NCBI GenBank assembly: GCA_039621445.1
Contig: CP154954.1
Coordinates: 13,744,387-13,808,386, forward strand
Direction: 5' to 3'
DNA: 64,000 bases
Source of the DNA: Euglena gracilis
Taxonomy: Eukaryota; Euglenida; Euglenophyceae; Euglenales
Made by a program: the position numbers and the translations under genes. Within the stretch, counting starts at the first letter, position 1. The number at the start of each line of letters is the position of its first letter. Positions 13,601-22,879 of this stretch are shown piece by piece. The notes under the pieces are model-generated. The model worked only from the letters and a program-made list of their open reading frames with translations, ran no database searches and was not told the origin of the DNA.

Positions 13601-14314
13601 TTAAACCGGGGGATTCACGGTTTTAGAGGCAAAACCCGGTTCCTCGTCCGAAGATTCACCCTTATGGGGGGGAATCTTAAGTTGTGGTGTAAACGGGCGA
13701 TTGTAATCGCGATTGTAAGCATGTTCCTGATCATGCGCATCCCTGGATGCTTGTAGGGCATGTTCATCCGAGGATGCTTGTAAAGATGCACGTACTGCGC
13801 CTTTGGAAGGATTAGCATCCCACGAGCCGCGAATTTGATGCACAATGTCGGGAGTTGGATGTCGGGCATCCGAAGATGTTTCGGATGCTGCACAAACAGC
13901 GCTTTGTGAGCTGGAAGTTGTATTTTGACCACTGAAAACTTCGTTTACATGGGCAAAGTGCAGGGGGTTGCGGGATTTTGCATGAATCTCATCCAAACTC
14001 AATGCAAAATCTTGGATGCTTTGTTCCAATGAAAAAACCACTTGGAAAAGGTCCGAAATTCGTTCAACATCACACTGCAAACACTTAATATGTTTCGGGT
14101 TTGAGGGTAGTTCTTCCAAAAGTGGTAATTTGTCAACAATGGAGTCAAAACCCGCTGAAAGCTTTGAAAAAGCGGTGTCCAAGAATTGGACCCGTTTGTC
14201 CAAAGTTTCCATTGCGGTTGTAATGGTGTTCAACCGTTTCTTGGTTTGTGTGATTGAGGTACCCAACGTGGGTTGGGGTACCCCTACCGCATTTTCAGCG
14301 GTTTTGTCGTCCAT
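13601..14314 (-). CDS. Gag-like N-terminal segment of element E
   Basis: 238 codons beginning MDDKTAENAVG at an ATG. Residues about 25-100 form a Leu/Ile heptad pattern with Lys and Asp/Glu (KKRLNTITTAMETLDKRV), predicting coiled coil. The rest is low-complexity Ser/Ala/Asp with ALQASRDAH-type repeats. A coiled coil upstream of capsid also occurs in the Gag region of elements A and B. No database family is recognised by eye. Confidence 0.45.
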   Translation of the reverse strand: MDDKTAENAVGVPQPTLGTSITQTKKRLNTITTAMETLDKRVQFLDTAFSKLSAGFDSIVDKLPLLEELPSNPKHIKCLQCDVERISDLFQVVFSLEQSIQDFALSLDEIHAKSRNPLHFAHVNEVFSGQNTTSSSQSAVCAASETSSDARHPTPDIVHQIRGSWDANPSKGAVRASLQASSDEHALQASRDAHDQEHAYNRDYNRPFTPQLKIPPHKGESSDEEPGFASKTVNPPV

Positions 14315-14607
14315 CGTTGTAGAAAGTCGGTTGTTGCTGGGTGACCGAATTTTCGGTCCTCATCAAGGTTTCACAAAATTTTTGTAAGTTTTCCTGATTT
14401 TTCGCGAGCATTTGGTCATAAAATGCGAAAATAAGGGGGTAGTTCGACTTCGCGAACCGTTTGTATATCCGAAGATGGTTGGAGTCCGGAGACCCTTGTA
14501 GAAAGTGCTTGTACGTGTTTTTGTGAATGGGAAGTGGTTGATTGTAAGGTTTTGTGTTGGGTATTCAAATCCGCAAGCGCTGTTTCAGTGCCGGTGACAT
14601 CCGGAAG

Positions 14608-15099
14608 TTAATTTTGAATACCGTTACACCGTTTGTGCAAATCCGCAGACGCAGATTCGATTTTGTTCACATCCGCTTGTAACTGATTGTGCAAATTGGT
14701 TACAGTAGATCGTAATTCTCCCATACTGGGATTTTTGGTGGAAGTTTCCGCAAAGCGGCGTTGTAAGACTCCAATTGCAGTTTGTAGTCCCGAAACATCC
14801 GCAAAATCGGTTTTCACGTCTGCAAATGCAGTTTGGAGGTCCGCATTCGCGGTTTGTAATGACCGTTTCTCGGTCTTGGAGTTCCGCATTCGCGGTTTGT
14901 AGGCTAAGAATAACCGCATCGCGGGATTGGAGCTCCGCCGTAGTGATTTGTAGCGCATTGGAAGCAGTTTCAAGTTTTGTATATCATTTTGCAACGTTTC
15001 ATGGAGGAACTCCTGCCGATGCGCGATGTCCGACACTTGAGTGTGCAATGTGGTCAAATGGTGGGGAACTTCACCGCATTTGGAGGAAGTTTGTTCCAA
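14608..15099 (-). CDS. Coiled-coil segment of element E
   Basis: 163 codons with repeated LQTAxADLQTAFADVKTDF-type units of about seven to eleven residues, a strong coiled-coil pattern. It lies between other coiled-coil frames (13601-14314 and 15163-15983) on the same strand and is presumably one long ORF broken by indels. Confidence 0.45.
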   Translation of the reverse strand: MEQTSSKCGEVPHHLTTLHTQVSDIAHRQEFLHETLQNDIQNLKLLPMRYKSLRRSSNPAMRLFLAYKPRMRNSKTEKRSLQTANADLQTAFADVKTDFADVSGLQTAIGVLQRRFAETSTKNPSMGELRSTVTNLHNQLQADVNKIESASADLHKRCNGIQN

Positions 15100-15162
15100 A
15101 CGAGCAATCTGCTCTTCCAGTTTTTGAGCAAAAGCTCTTTGTACATAGTTTTCGCGTATTTG

Positions 15163-15516
15163 TTAAACGTTGTGATGAAAACTCGCGTTTTCATCACCGA
15201 AACGCAAAATGCGTTCTTGGGAATGTTGTACAACATTGCACAAAGTTAAAAAGTGCTCATATGACACATATGAGCCAATTTTCGCACCAGTAGGCGCTTT
15301 ATCCCGTTGTTGTAACCGGGACTGCATGTCTTGCATTGTATAAGAAAAGTTTTCCAGTTGTGTAAACAGTTGTTGTAGATTTTGTTGTAAATGTGAACGT
15401 TTTGTGTTATTCCGCGATTCCGCGGTTTGGAGGGTCTCTTGTACCTGTTGGAAGTTTTGCACCAAGGTGTCGCGCAAAAATGCGTCAAAACCTTGGTGGA
15501 GGTTCTGAAGGTCCAT
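15163..15516 (-). CDS. Coiled-coil segment of element E (upstream part)
   Basis: 117 codons rich in Gln and Leu: DAFLRDTLVQNFQQVQETL, LQQNLQQLFTQLENF. It resembles in style the coiled coil of element A (LAENFQNLQQKQMENF), so the two element groups share this Gag-leader architecture even where sequences differ. Confidence 0.4.
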   Translation of the reverse strand: MDLQNLHQGFDAFLRDTLVQNFQQVQETLQTAESRNNTKRSHLQQNLQQLFTQLENFSYTMQDMQSRLQQRDKAPTGAKIGSYVSYEHFLTLCNVVQHSQERILRFGDENASFHHNV

Positions 15517-15635
15517 TGTAGTGGAGTTGAAATTCTTTTGGCAAAATTGTCCAAATTCTTGGATATATTGCCAAAGGAAATCCAGCTTGCCGAAAACGGC
15601 CTTGTGACTGTCTTCATCAAATTGTAGGACTTGGT

Positions 15636-15983
15636 TCAGTGTTTTAGCGCAATTCTGTACACATGCTTCGATTTGTCGAAATTGCTGTTGTAGTGGGCGT
15701 TCTCCGGTAAATTTGCGACTACGCGCTCAACGGTATTACTGGAGAACTCATCCCGGTCTTCCTGGGAGTCATTGTCCATGGGAACAATGACACCGGCAGT
15801 GTCCGGGACCCCCAACCACATTTCAGCGGACCAAGGTAGAACTGGGATTTCTCCCAATTGTGGAGGGGGGGGCAAGTCCTGAATGGGGCTTACGGGTGGT
15901 AGGACCTGGGGGGGGTTGGAAAAAACAAGGTGTTTCCAACCCGTCCTCGTAAGGGGGGGACTCTGCTGGCAATTGGGTGCCAA
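15636..15983 (-). CDS. Leader ORF of element E, proline-rich then acidic
   Basis: 115 codons: a Pro-rich first half (PPQVLPPVSPIQDLPPPPQ) and a second half with DNDSQEDRDEF. It is the first frame downstream of the PBS at 16201-16214 and probably the N-terminus of the Gag-like polyprotein. The function is unknown. Confidence 0.35.
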   Translation of the reverse strand: MAPNCQQSPPLTRTGWKHLVFSNPPQVLPPVSPIQDLPPPPQLGEIPVLPWSAEMWLGVPDTAGVIVPMDNDSQEDRDEFSSNTVERVVANLPENAHYNSNFDKSKHVYRIALKH

Positions 15984-16200
15984 AAAGCACTAATTGCCAA
16001 CCACGTTCGGGCATTCTGCCCACTTGTGAGTCAGACTCCGCGGAAGCGGAGGGGGTCCGTAGACCCATTGTAGGGTTATGTTGTGTCTATATGGGTCCGC
16101 GAATGCGGGTTGGGTCCGTAGACCCCTGGAGGTGGGGGGCACAGCCGAAGCGGCTTGGGTCCGAAGACCCTTGGAGGGGGGGTCGTAAGACCGTTTACCT

Positions 16201-16214
16201 AATCTGCTACCAAG
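16201..16214 (-). other. Primer-binding site of element E
   Basis: The minus strand reads CT then TGGTAGCAGATT directly after the LTR end. It is identical to the site at 409-422. Confidence 0.55.
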
Positions 16215-16654
16215 TGTACGTCCCGCCCTTTCTCTTTCACTTTCCCCTTTTTCCCAAAAAAGGCGCGGGAGTAACAAATATAAAAATCATAAACCCTTTG
16301 TCCCCTTTACGCAGAGAACAAGGCAAAGGGAGAGAAGGTTTTGTTTTGGGACCCGAGTCCCTTTTCTGTTGTTCTTGTTGACCTCTTCGGGTCTTGATAA
16401 AGAGAACAAAAATAATTGTAAAGGTTGGGGTCTTCGCCCCTCAAGAGAAAACCTACTTACAAAACCATCCCAATAAAACCTCAAGCTAAGTAGGAACCAA
16501 GTGTTTCTTATTCTGCAGGAGAATTCCCTAACTGGGACGTCATCGCCAGTTAGTGCAGAATCACATAGCACTGTGTGCAGCTGGCCAAAGGCCAGTTAAC
16601 AGGCATTCGCCCTTTGTAGCAGACAATGCCATGGAATCATGGCTGCCTGGTACA
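16215..16654 (-). repeat. 5' LTR of element E
   Basis: Begins tgtacgtcccgc and ends gctgcctggtaca on the + strand. It aligns over its full length with 5252-5690, with about 18 differences by eye. Confidence 0.75.
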
Positions 16655-16967
16655 CAAACATCCATGCCGGCGGATGTTGCAACGGCGAGCAGAGGGAACC
16701 GCGGTCATTGGAACTGGAAGTGCTTCTCAGCCGGTAAAACACTGTAGGACAAGACAATTTTTCCGTTGGATAAACATTTTTAGGAACATATTTCACGGCA
16801 GCATCATGACTACGCCGGAAGAAGGGGGGCAGAGAAAAAATAACCGGGCGGCACGGAAAAGCCCCCCAAACAACACAAATTTTGCCAAAAAAAAAACACA
16901 AACAAAACGCTTTTGTGCCCCCCCTTTCCAACAGAGTCCCAAACAACTCCTTCCTGAGAGAAGCCTG
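16655..16967. other. Unassigned spacer
   Basis: I see nothing recognisable in this flank of element E. Short frames on either strand look like chance. Confidence 0.4.
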
Positions 16968-17137
16968 TTGCCCAAAACTGGCCACCACATCTGGCCCAAA
17001 ACTGGCCACCACATCTGGCCCAAAACTGGCCATGACCTGTGGCCCAAAACTGGCCACGGCCTGTGGCCCAAAACTGGCAATCACATCTGGCCCAAAACTG
17101 GCCACCACATCTGGCCCAAAAATGGCCACAAGATGTG
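16968..17137 (+). repeat. 24-bp tandem repeat
   Basis: Seven copies of a 24-bp unit, consensus ggcccaaaactggccaccacatct without variable spacers. The unit is a multiple of three, so all frames stay open through it, but nothing else suggests a gene. Confidence 0.9.
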
Positions 17138-17714
17138 AATCAAACCAATGAAAAGCACATCAGAATGAACCAGAATACCATGACATTGCAAAACAAAAGT
17201 GAAATGCAAGATTTTGGGGCCCAAAATTTGCATTTCACACTTTTTTTGCAAAATTTGGGCCATTTGCTTGATTGAAAAACTTCTTCCACAATTTTTGGTT
17301 TCCTTGGGCAAGAATATTCGTTGAACAACAAATAAAGAAGGCAAGAAACAAAAGTCAGCCAGCATCTAAGGATAAAACGTCTGTGAAATCTGTCTACAGA
17401 CTTGAAACGTGTGATCCCACCACCAGTAGCTTAAAAAGTAGCCCCACCAAGGGCCTGTCACCATGTTGCAGGAAGGCCTCTGCTCGGTCGAGTGTGGATT
17501 CTTTCAGAGCAAAGGCCTGAGTTGACTGCATGTGGTGATACCAGCCCTCTTTCCAATAGGTTCCTGTATTTCCACTCATTTCAGCAGCCTGTACTTTCAT
17601 CATAATTATCCCACACAGCTTCCACCCGAAATGACATTGCGACACTGAAGGAGAAGGATTAGGAATGCAAGCAATTTTTTGTGTATGGGTGAATCATAAT
17701 TTTTTTTGACAAAT
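17138..17714. other. No recognisable feature
   Basis: About 575 bases of mixed composition. No domain, repeat or promoter pattern that I can support. Confidence 0.4.
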
Positions 17715-17890
17715 TCCATCACGGCCAGCCAGACCTCCTCCTCCTTTTTCAGATCCTCAACACTGAATCCAGCCAGACCTCCTCCTCCTCTAAATCTCCT
17801 CAGCCAGCCGTGGCTGGCCATGGCTGGCCAGACCTCCTCCTTTTTTTTTTTGCCAGCCAGCCAGCCGCGGCTAGCCGCGGCTAGCCAGAT
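17715..17890 (+). repeat. CT-rich repeat shared with 4980-5135
   Basis: Carries cagacctcctcctcc and cagccgtggctggccatggctggcc words like those after the LINE at 4980-5135. Confidence 0.5.
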
Positions 17891-18870
17891 ACCCCAGCTC
17901 CCCTGAGCCGCCTCCACGTGGCGTTGGCCGAGCGCCTCGCCGAGCTGCTCAGCCGCCGCTACACTCTCGAGCTGGCGGATCCTTCACCCGGGCCCCCCCC
18001 CCCCCCCCCCGGCCCATCGGCTCCACGCCTCCATCGTCCATGCCCGCTCCCCGCCTCACGCCAGCCCACCGTCCCCACCCTCCGCCAGTGAGAGATCTCC
18101 GACCGCGCAGCCCCCCGCCCCCCTCCAGGCCCCGCGCCAACCCCGCCACATGGCGAAGCCCGTCGGCTGTGGCTGCGCTCCCGCCTCGACGATCTCCTGC
18201 GCAATGAGATGGTGGCCTGCCCGGCCGCCTGCGGCTGCTCCGCCGTCGCCGTCCTGGCCCTGTTCGAGACAACCACCGGAGAGCCTTTCACCGCCTCCCC
18301 CGGCACACCGGTCAAGGACCGTGTGTCCGGTGTGGCCCGCGTGCTGAGCAACTTGCTGGTCGAGTCTGCCCTGATGCAGCCCCCCCTCTCGAGAATCCGG
18401 CGTAAGGGCACGTTCTATTACAGCCGTGCCCCGAAGGCCTTGCTCGACGCGGACCGGTGGAGACGCTACACCCAAGCCCGCGAGGCAGCCCACCCCACGG
18501 CCGCCCTCCACCACCGGATGACCTCCGCGGACTCCACCTTCGTCTCGTGGATCCGCAATCACCGCTCCCTCACCACCCTCAGTACCCCCGGACCGGGGCG
18601 AGTGCAGCATGGCCCTGTTGCTGCTGTGGGAGATCGACCACGACCGCCCCTTCCCCTCCACCAGCGCCAACCTGTCGGGCTTCACCTGCCGCCTACAGAC
18701 CCGCGTGCGGCAGACCCCCGACCTGGACTGGTTCTTCCACAAGGACGTCTACCTCCCCCGCGCCCGGGGACTCCCGTGCTCCCACCACGTCCGCTGGTCG
18801 GTGCAGGTGGTGGAGCCGACAGCCAGAGCGGGGGCCGCATGGTGCGCGCCGGAGCACCATCTACGTAAAC
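17891..18870 (+). pseudogene. Unidentified GC-rich coding remnant
   Basis: High-GC sequence with third-position C/G bias. Starting LHVALAERLAELLSRRYTL (17911 on), and then in the frame of 18209-18868 (CSAVAVLALFETTTGEPF, GVARVLSNLLVESALM, ADRWRRYTQAREAAH) and of 18609-18870 (WEIDHDRPFPS, LDWFFHKDVYLPRARG), it reads like one protein broken by indels. I do not recognise a family. The codon style matches the LINE at 737-4960, so it may be another part of such an element. Confidence 0.35.
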
Positions 18871-18972
18871 GGTGCCTGCCGGTTATATCCGCACACTGCC
18901 TCACGAACTGTATAAATCAAAAAAATTACTTTCTCAGATCACCTTCATACTTATGGCACTGGGAGGGGAGCA

Positions 18973-19295
18973 GGATCTGGCCTGGGGGGGGGGGTTTGTG
19001 GGCCGATCCTAGGGTCGGCCCACGGTCGCGAAAGGTCGCCAAAGGTCGCCATGGCCGCCAAAGGTCGATGTCAAAATATGCGCTCCAGGGCAAAATGGCG
19101 CACAACTTACACACAAAAGGAGTTACACACACAAGGGATTTGGTTATTTTAGGGCCGCCGAACAGTTGCCTACGGCGCTACAGTGCAAAAAAAGACTGAG
19201 TAGGAAATACCCACAGCGACAGTTGGCGACCTTTGGCGACCGTGGGCCGACCCAAGGGTCGGCCCACAACCCCCCCCCCCCCCCAGGCCAGATCC
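18973..19295. mobile_element. MITE-like element with 75-bp inverted repeats
   Basis: 18973-19049 and 19220-19295 are inverted copies: ggatctggcctgg, a long G run, tgtgggccgatcc, gggtcggcccacggtcgc, aaggtcgcc, and the same reversed. Only about 170 bases lie between, with no coding. This fits a miniature inverted-repeat transposable element. A target duplication is not obvious. Confidence 0.65.
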
Positions 19296-19392
19296 GGGAG
19301 CCGCAGTGGGAAGTGGCCGACTGGTCGGTGGGAATCGTGCTGCCCGACTGGAATGGGAACATTTTTTCCCAATCCGGCACAATGTGTGATGA

Positions 19393-19910
19393 GTGGCAAG
19401 GTTGAAACGATTCGTGGCACATTGGCAGCTGTACCTCCGCAGCTTGCTGGCCCCCGCCCTTCCCCCGGTGACCCCGGCAGCCCCGATGTCCTTGCTCCTC
19501 CCGGCGCCATCGTCATCGCCCCCTCCATACCCAGCGTCCAGGACCGTGACAATGCCGGCCGTCTCAGCGAACGCCCCCGCACCGGCAGATGCAGACCCCC
19601 CCAGCCCGCCCGACCCATCCAGGCCGCATCAAAACGTCGTGCGGTCTCCTCCGAACCCCGCCTCCAACCCCGGCACTCTCCGGCCGACGACCGCCTACCT
19701 CCCACAGCCCCCTAGCCACGGATGTCAGATCGTCTGCACGTCACCCCGCCCGGCTGCTGGCCCACCCACCCCTTGGAAGCAGCAGGCCACCTTGGCCGAC
19801 TGGATGCATCCCGCTCGTCCCCGGCCGCCTCATCATGGGCTTGCCACGGAGGGCCCGCCCACCTAGCCCGGTGGGCAGGGGCGAGGGAATCGCGGCTTGG
19901 GTTCGCGCCT
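19393..19910 (+). pseudogene. Unidentified Pro/Ala-rich coding remnant
   Basis: An open GC-rich stretch: LKRFVAHWQLYLRSLLAP, then a Pro-rich region, then WKQQATLADWMHPARP. The short QATLADWM segment resembles a PCNA-interacting (PIP) box, but one motif in a low-complexity protein is weak evidence. It may belong with the remnant at 17891-18870, interrupted by the MITE. Confidence 0.3.
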
Positions 19911-20142
19911 AGGCCGTTGAGCCCACTCAGCGCCCGGTGATGGACAGCTCCATCGCCAACCGAGACCCCCCCCCTCCTCCGTGGACCCGAGACCAAGCGC
20001 CATGGAAAGGTTCCAGCCCAGGAGTGCAACCAGCCCACAGGGTGGGAGGAGTTCCGAAGGAATAAGCGTCGTGCTCGACTGCTTCGGGGGAATCAGCAAG
20101 GAAGGCCGTACTCTGATGTCCACCCTCCTCTGTATCAAGAAT

Positions 20143-20220
20143 TGCGTCTTAAACGCAGACTCTGACCTTAGTCTGCGTTTCGAAACGGAGACTCAGGTCA
20201 GAGTGTGCGTTTAAGACGCA
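20143..20220. repeat. Near-perfect 78-bp palindrome (hairpin)
   Basis: The arm gcgtcttaaacgcagactctgacc is followed, around a central ttcgaa, by its near-exact reverse complement ending gtttaagacgca. It directly precedes the TIR element at 20226. Confidence 0.8.
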
Positions 20221-20225
20221 GTTAT

Positions 20226-21245
20226 TTAAGGCTGTGTTTATAAAGCAACATGGCTTTGGTCAAAGTCTGTGTTTCTCAACCTCGACGACGGACGGCAGAC
20301 TGACGACACATTTTTGGGTTTTAGCGAAGCTGAATTAGGATCCGCGGCAAAGATCTGGGGCCGGAAACCTCGGAATAAAAATATGTGGCCGTCGGGCAGT
20401 TTTTGGCCGCCGTCTGTGGCCTTCCGAACTAGAATCCTTTCGAAATAGTGGTAGCATTACCGTTAAACATGGGGAACATATGTGAAAGATGACACAATAT
20501 TTACATCGTCTCCTTCCATTTGCATACCCCATTTTACCTGCTGCACTTTGCAGCGTTGATGAGGGTGCTCTGGGCGCTGCACCCACGATCCAAGAGTTCT
20601 TTGGTATGCTCCAAAAAGTTGATGAGCACCACAGACGTTACCTAACCTTGTATAGTTATATTTTTTGGAACCACCCTCTGGGCCACTTGGGACATAAAAA
20701 AACACCCTCAAAGTGCCCTCCACCCTCAGAGTTGCTAAGGTTTTGACAAATTTGTCCCCCCCCTCAAAGTGGGCATTTTCTCTTGGCGGCGAATGCACCT
20801 AAGCCCCCCCAAAGAGTCCCCTCCCTCACAATGGCCGTTGTGGCAAATTTATTTCCCCCCCCCCCTCAATGTGGTCATTTTCTCTTGGCGCCGAAGGCGC
20901 CTAAGCCCAAAAATTGACCCCCCCCCCAAAGTGTCCCCTCCCTCACAATAGCCGTTTTGGCAAATTTGTTCCTCCCCCCTCAAAGTGGCCGTTTTCCCTT
21001 GGCGCCGAAGGCGCCAAAGCCCAAAAATTGACCCCCCCTAAAGTGTCCCCTCCTTTATTTCTGCATCGTTGGGCTGTTTCGGGGTCCAAATATTGTGAAC
21101 ACAATTTTCTAGGTTGGAGTCCGTGTTTAAAAACACGGACTTAGGTCAAAGTCTGTGTTTCTAAACACAGACCTTGGCACGCCAAAGTCTGTGTTTAGAA
21201 TCGCAGACTTTGACCAAAGCCATGTTCCTATAAACACAGCCTTAA
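20226..21245. mobile_element. Non-autonomous DNA transposon with TTAA ends
   Basis: The left end ttaaggctgtgtttata and right end tataaacacagccttaa are inverted copies extending about 48 bp (20226-20273 and 21193-21245), with few mismatches. TTAA at both borders suggests a TTAA target, as for piggyBac-like elements, though TTAA may simply be part of the repeat. Subterminal palindromes of gtctgtgtttctaaacacagac type lie inside the right end. The 1-kb interior holds tandem repeats and no transposase. Confidence 0.6.
20750..21062 (+). repeat. Tandem repeat of about 110-bp units
   Basis: Three imperfect units contain tcaaagtggccgttttc, ttggcgccgaaggcgcc, aaaaattgacccccc and aaagtgtcccctccctcac, separated by C runs. 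They lie within the TTAA element. Confidence 0.8.
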
Positions 21246-21609
21246 AGCCCTACTGGGGCAGAGGGAGGGCTGGCAGCAACGCCAAACCGAAGCAGAGGTT
21301 TGGCAGGGTCTCTCCTTGACACTCGCCAAAGAGATATCGAAACAACGTGTGTGGTGCTTCTACACTGGGCCGTCGGTGAGTGCTGACACCTCCCCCACAG
21401 GCTCTCACTCTCCCAATTCAAACTAAATCCAAGCCTCATTTCACCAGCACCATTTCACCGCAACCGTGCGAACGACGGCAAGGACGTCGTAAGGCTGGGC
21501 ATCAAAGTCACCAAACATCAGCACGGGCACCATAGTCCCAATAGAATACAATCCAAACCAGGCACAAACAGTCCGTGGCAACCCCATCCCAACACAACTC
21601 CGCTCTCCT

Positions 21610-21985
21610 CTCCCTCCCCTCCGCCCACCATCCCCCCCCATTATGTACCTCACCCCGGGAGGCCGAAATAGAGGGGGAGGTACATAATGGGCGGGAGGTA
21701 CGCAATGGGGGGGGTACCCAGGTCCCATTCCCAGCCCCGACCGAACAGCCCAAAAGGGGTGATTTTTTGGCAAGTTTTTGGATGCTCGCAACAAAATGGT
21801 CAATTTTCAGCACATTTGTCAAATATTACTTTTTGAAAACGTCCAAAAAAATGGATTTTTGAGCATTTTTTGGGGCCAAATTATATAGAAGAAGTGTTAT
21901 GACAGTGAGCTACTAGCGCCCCATTATGTACCTCCCCCAAGGGGGTACATAAAGGGGGGGTACATAATGGGGGGGATAGTATGCT
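21610..21985. repeat. Direct and inverted copies of ccccattatgtacctcccc
   Basis: The word occurs in both orientations at about 21633-21720 and 21918-21975, with C/G runs around it, giving potential for hairpins. No gene is seen between. Confidence 0.65.
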
Positions 21986-22584
21986 TGTTAAGGCTGACGC
22001 CTTCTGCCCCTTTACGTCCCATAGCCGAACCCAACCAACAAGAGCCACACACCCCTCCCCCCCCAAAGGCTCTATATTGAAGGCGAGCCTCGCTCTTTTT
22101 CCACTTATTTCTTAACGACCTCCAGCCGTGTTCTACATGTTGTAGCATAGAACGCCCCACTGAGTCCCCTTGGGACGATGTGGAATGTATATTTCTGACC
22201 GACTTCTCTCTGGAATCAAGCTCTTCTCTGATGACAAAGGTTTGCAAACAACGCTGTCATGGAATGATGTTTTTTCTCTGTTGCAGATCTCTGACAACGA
22301 TTTGCCAAGTCTTTATGCAGGAGTGGCTTGCAACTGACGTGCTTTTGCATATGACTTTCAAGCATAATTTGCTGAGACCCTGCACACAGGTGGCTTGAGG
22401 TCAAATGGACTTATTGGAAGGAGTTTGTTACCTTTCTGGACCTGAGCGTGTCCCTGCTAAACAAGGCTGTATTGAAGTGGCGGGTGAATAACAGAGATTG
22501 AAGTTGAAGTGAAGTGAAGGTCAAATTTTAGAACTTCTTCAACAATTCTCCTGATGATTGATCCTTTCCCATGCAGGTTTTACC

Positions 22585-22875
22585 ATGGACCATGCACCTC
22601 CTACAAAGAAATTGTGCTTTGTCAAGGGCCAGCAAGGGAAGAAGTATGAAGATTTACACAAATATTATGAACCTTCTGGCAAACCATATCGACTTCGATG
22701 CAAAGAGTGCTATAAAGTGTGGTTTGATGAGAGGTTGAAAGAGTTAGTTGCCAGTGGTGTGGCCGAAGGTGAAGCATGTCTTGTCATGAAAGAGAAAAGT
22801 CCAACCATGGTTCGATTATGTGTCAAATTACCCACTTTCTTTAAAATATGCAGAAATTTTTGGAAACACACTTGA
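22585..22875 (+). CDS. Unrecognised short exon-like ORF with CxxC
   Basis: Starts at MDHAPPTKKLCFVKG, just after a splice-acceptor-like tcctttcccatgcag (about 22562-22576). CKECYKVW (about 22707-22730) gives a single Cys pair, followed by a charged helix. It ends in a run of hydrophobic codons, so an intron may start before 22875. Other acceptor-like words occur at about 22268-22285 (ttttttctctgttgcag) and 23648-23665 (tgtttccatgcag), which hint at a spliced plus-strand gene. A BED-type zinc finger of a hAT transposase is possible but unproven. Confidence 0.35.
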   Translation: MDHAPPTKKLCFVKGQQGKKYEDLHKYYEPSGKPYRLRCKECYKVWFDERLKELVASGVAEGEACLVMKEKSPTMVRLCVKLPTFFKICRNFWKHT

Positions 22876-22879
22876 GAAA

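Noticed and set aside
16968-17137. CRISPR-like array
   Set aside because: Units are contiguous with no variable spacers, and the window is eukaryotic.
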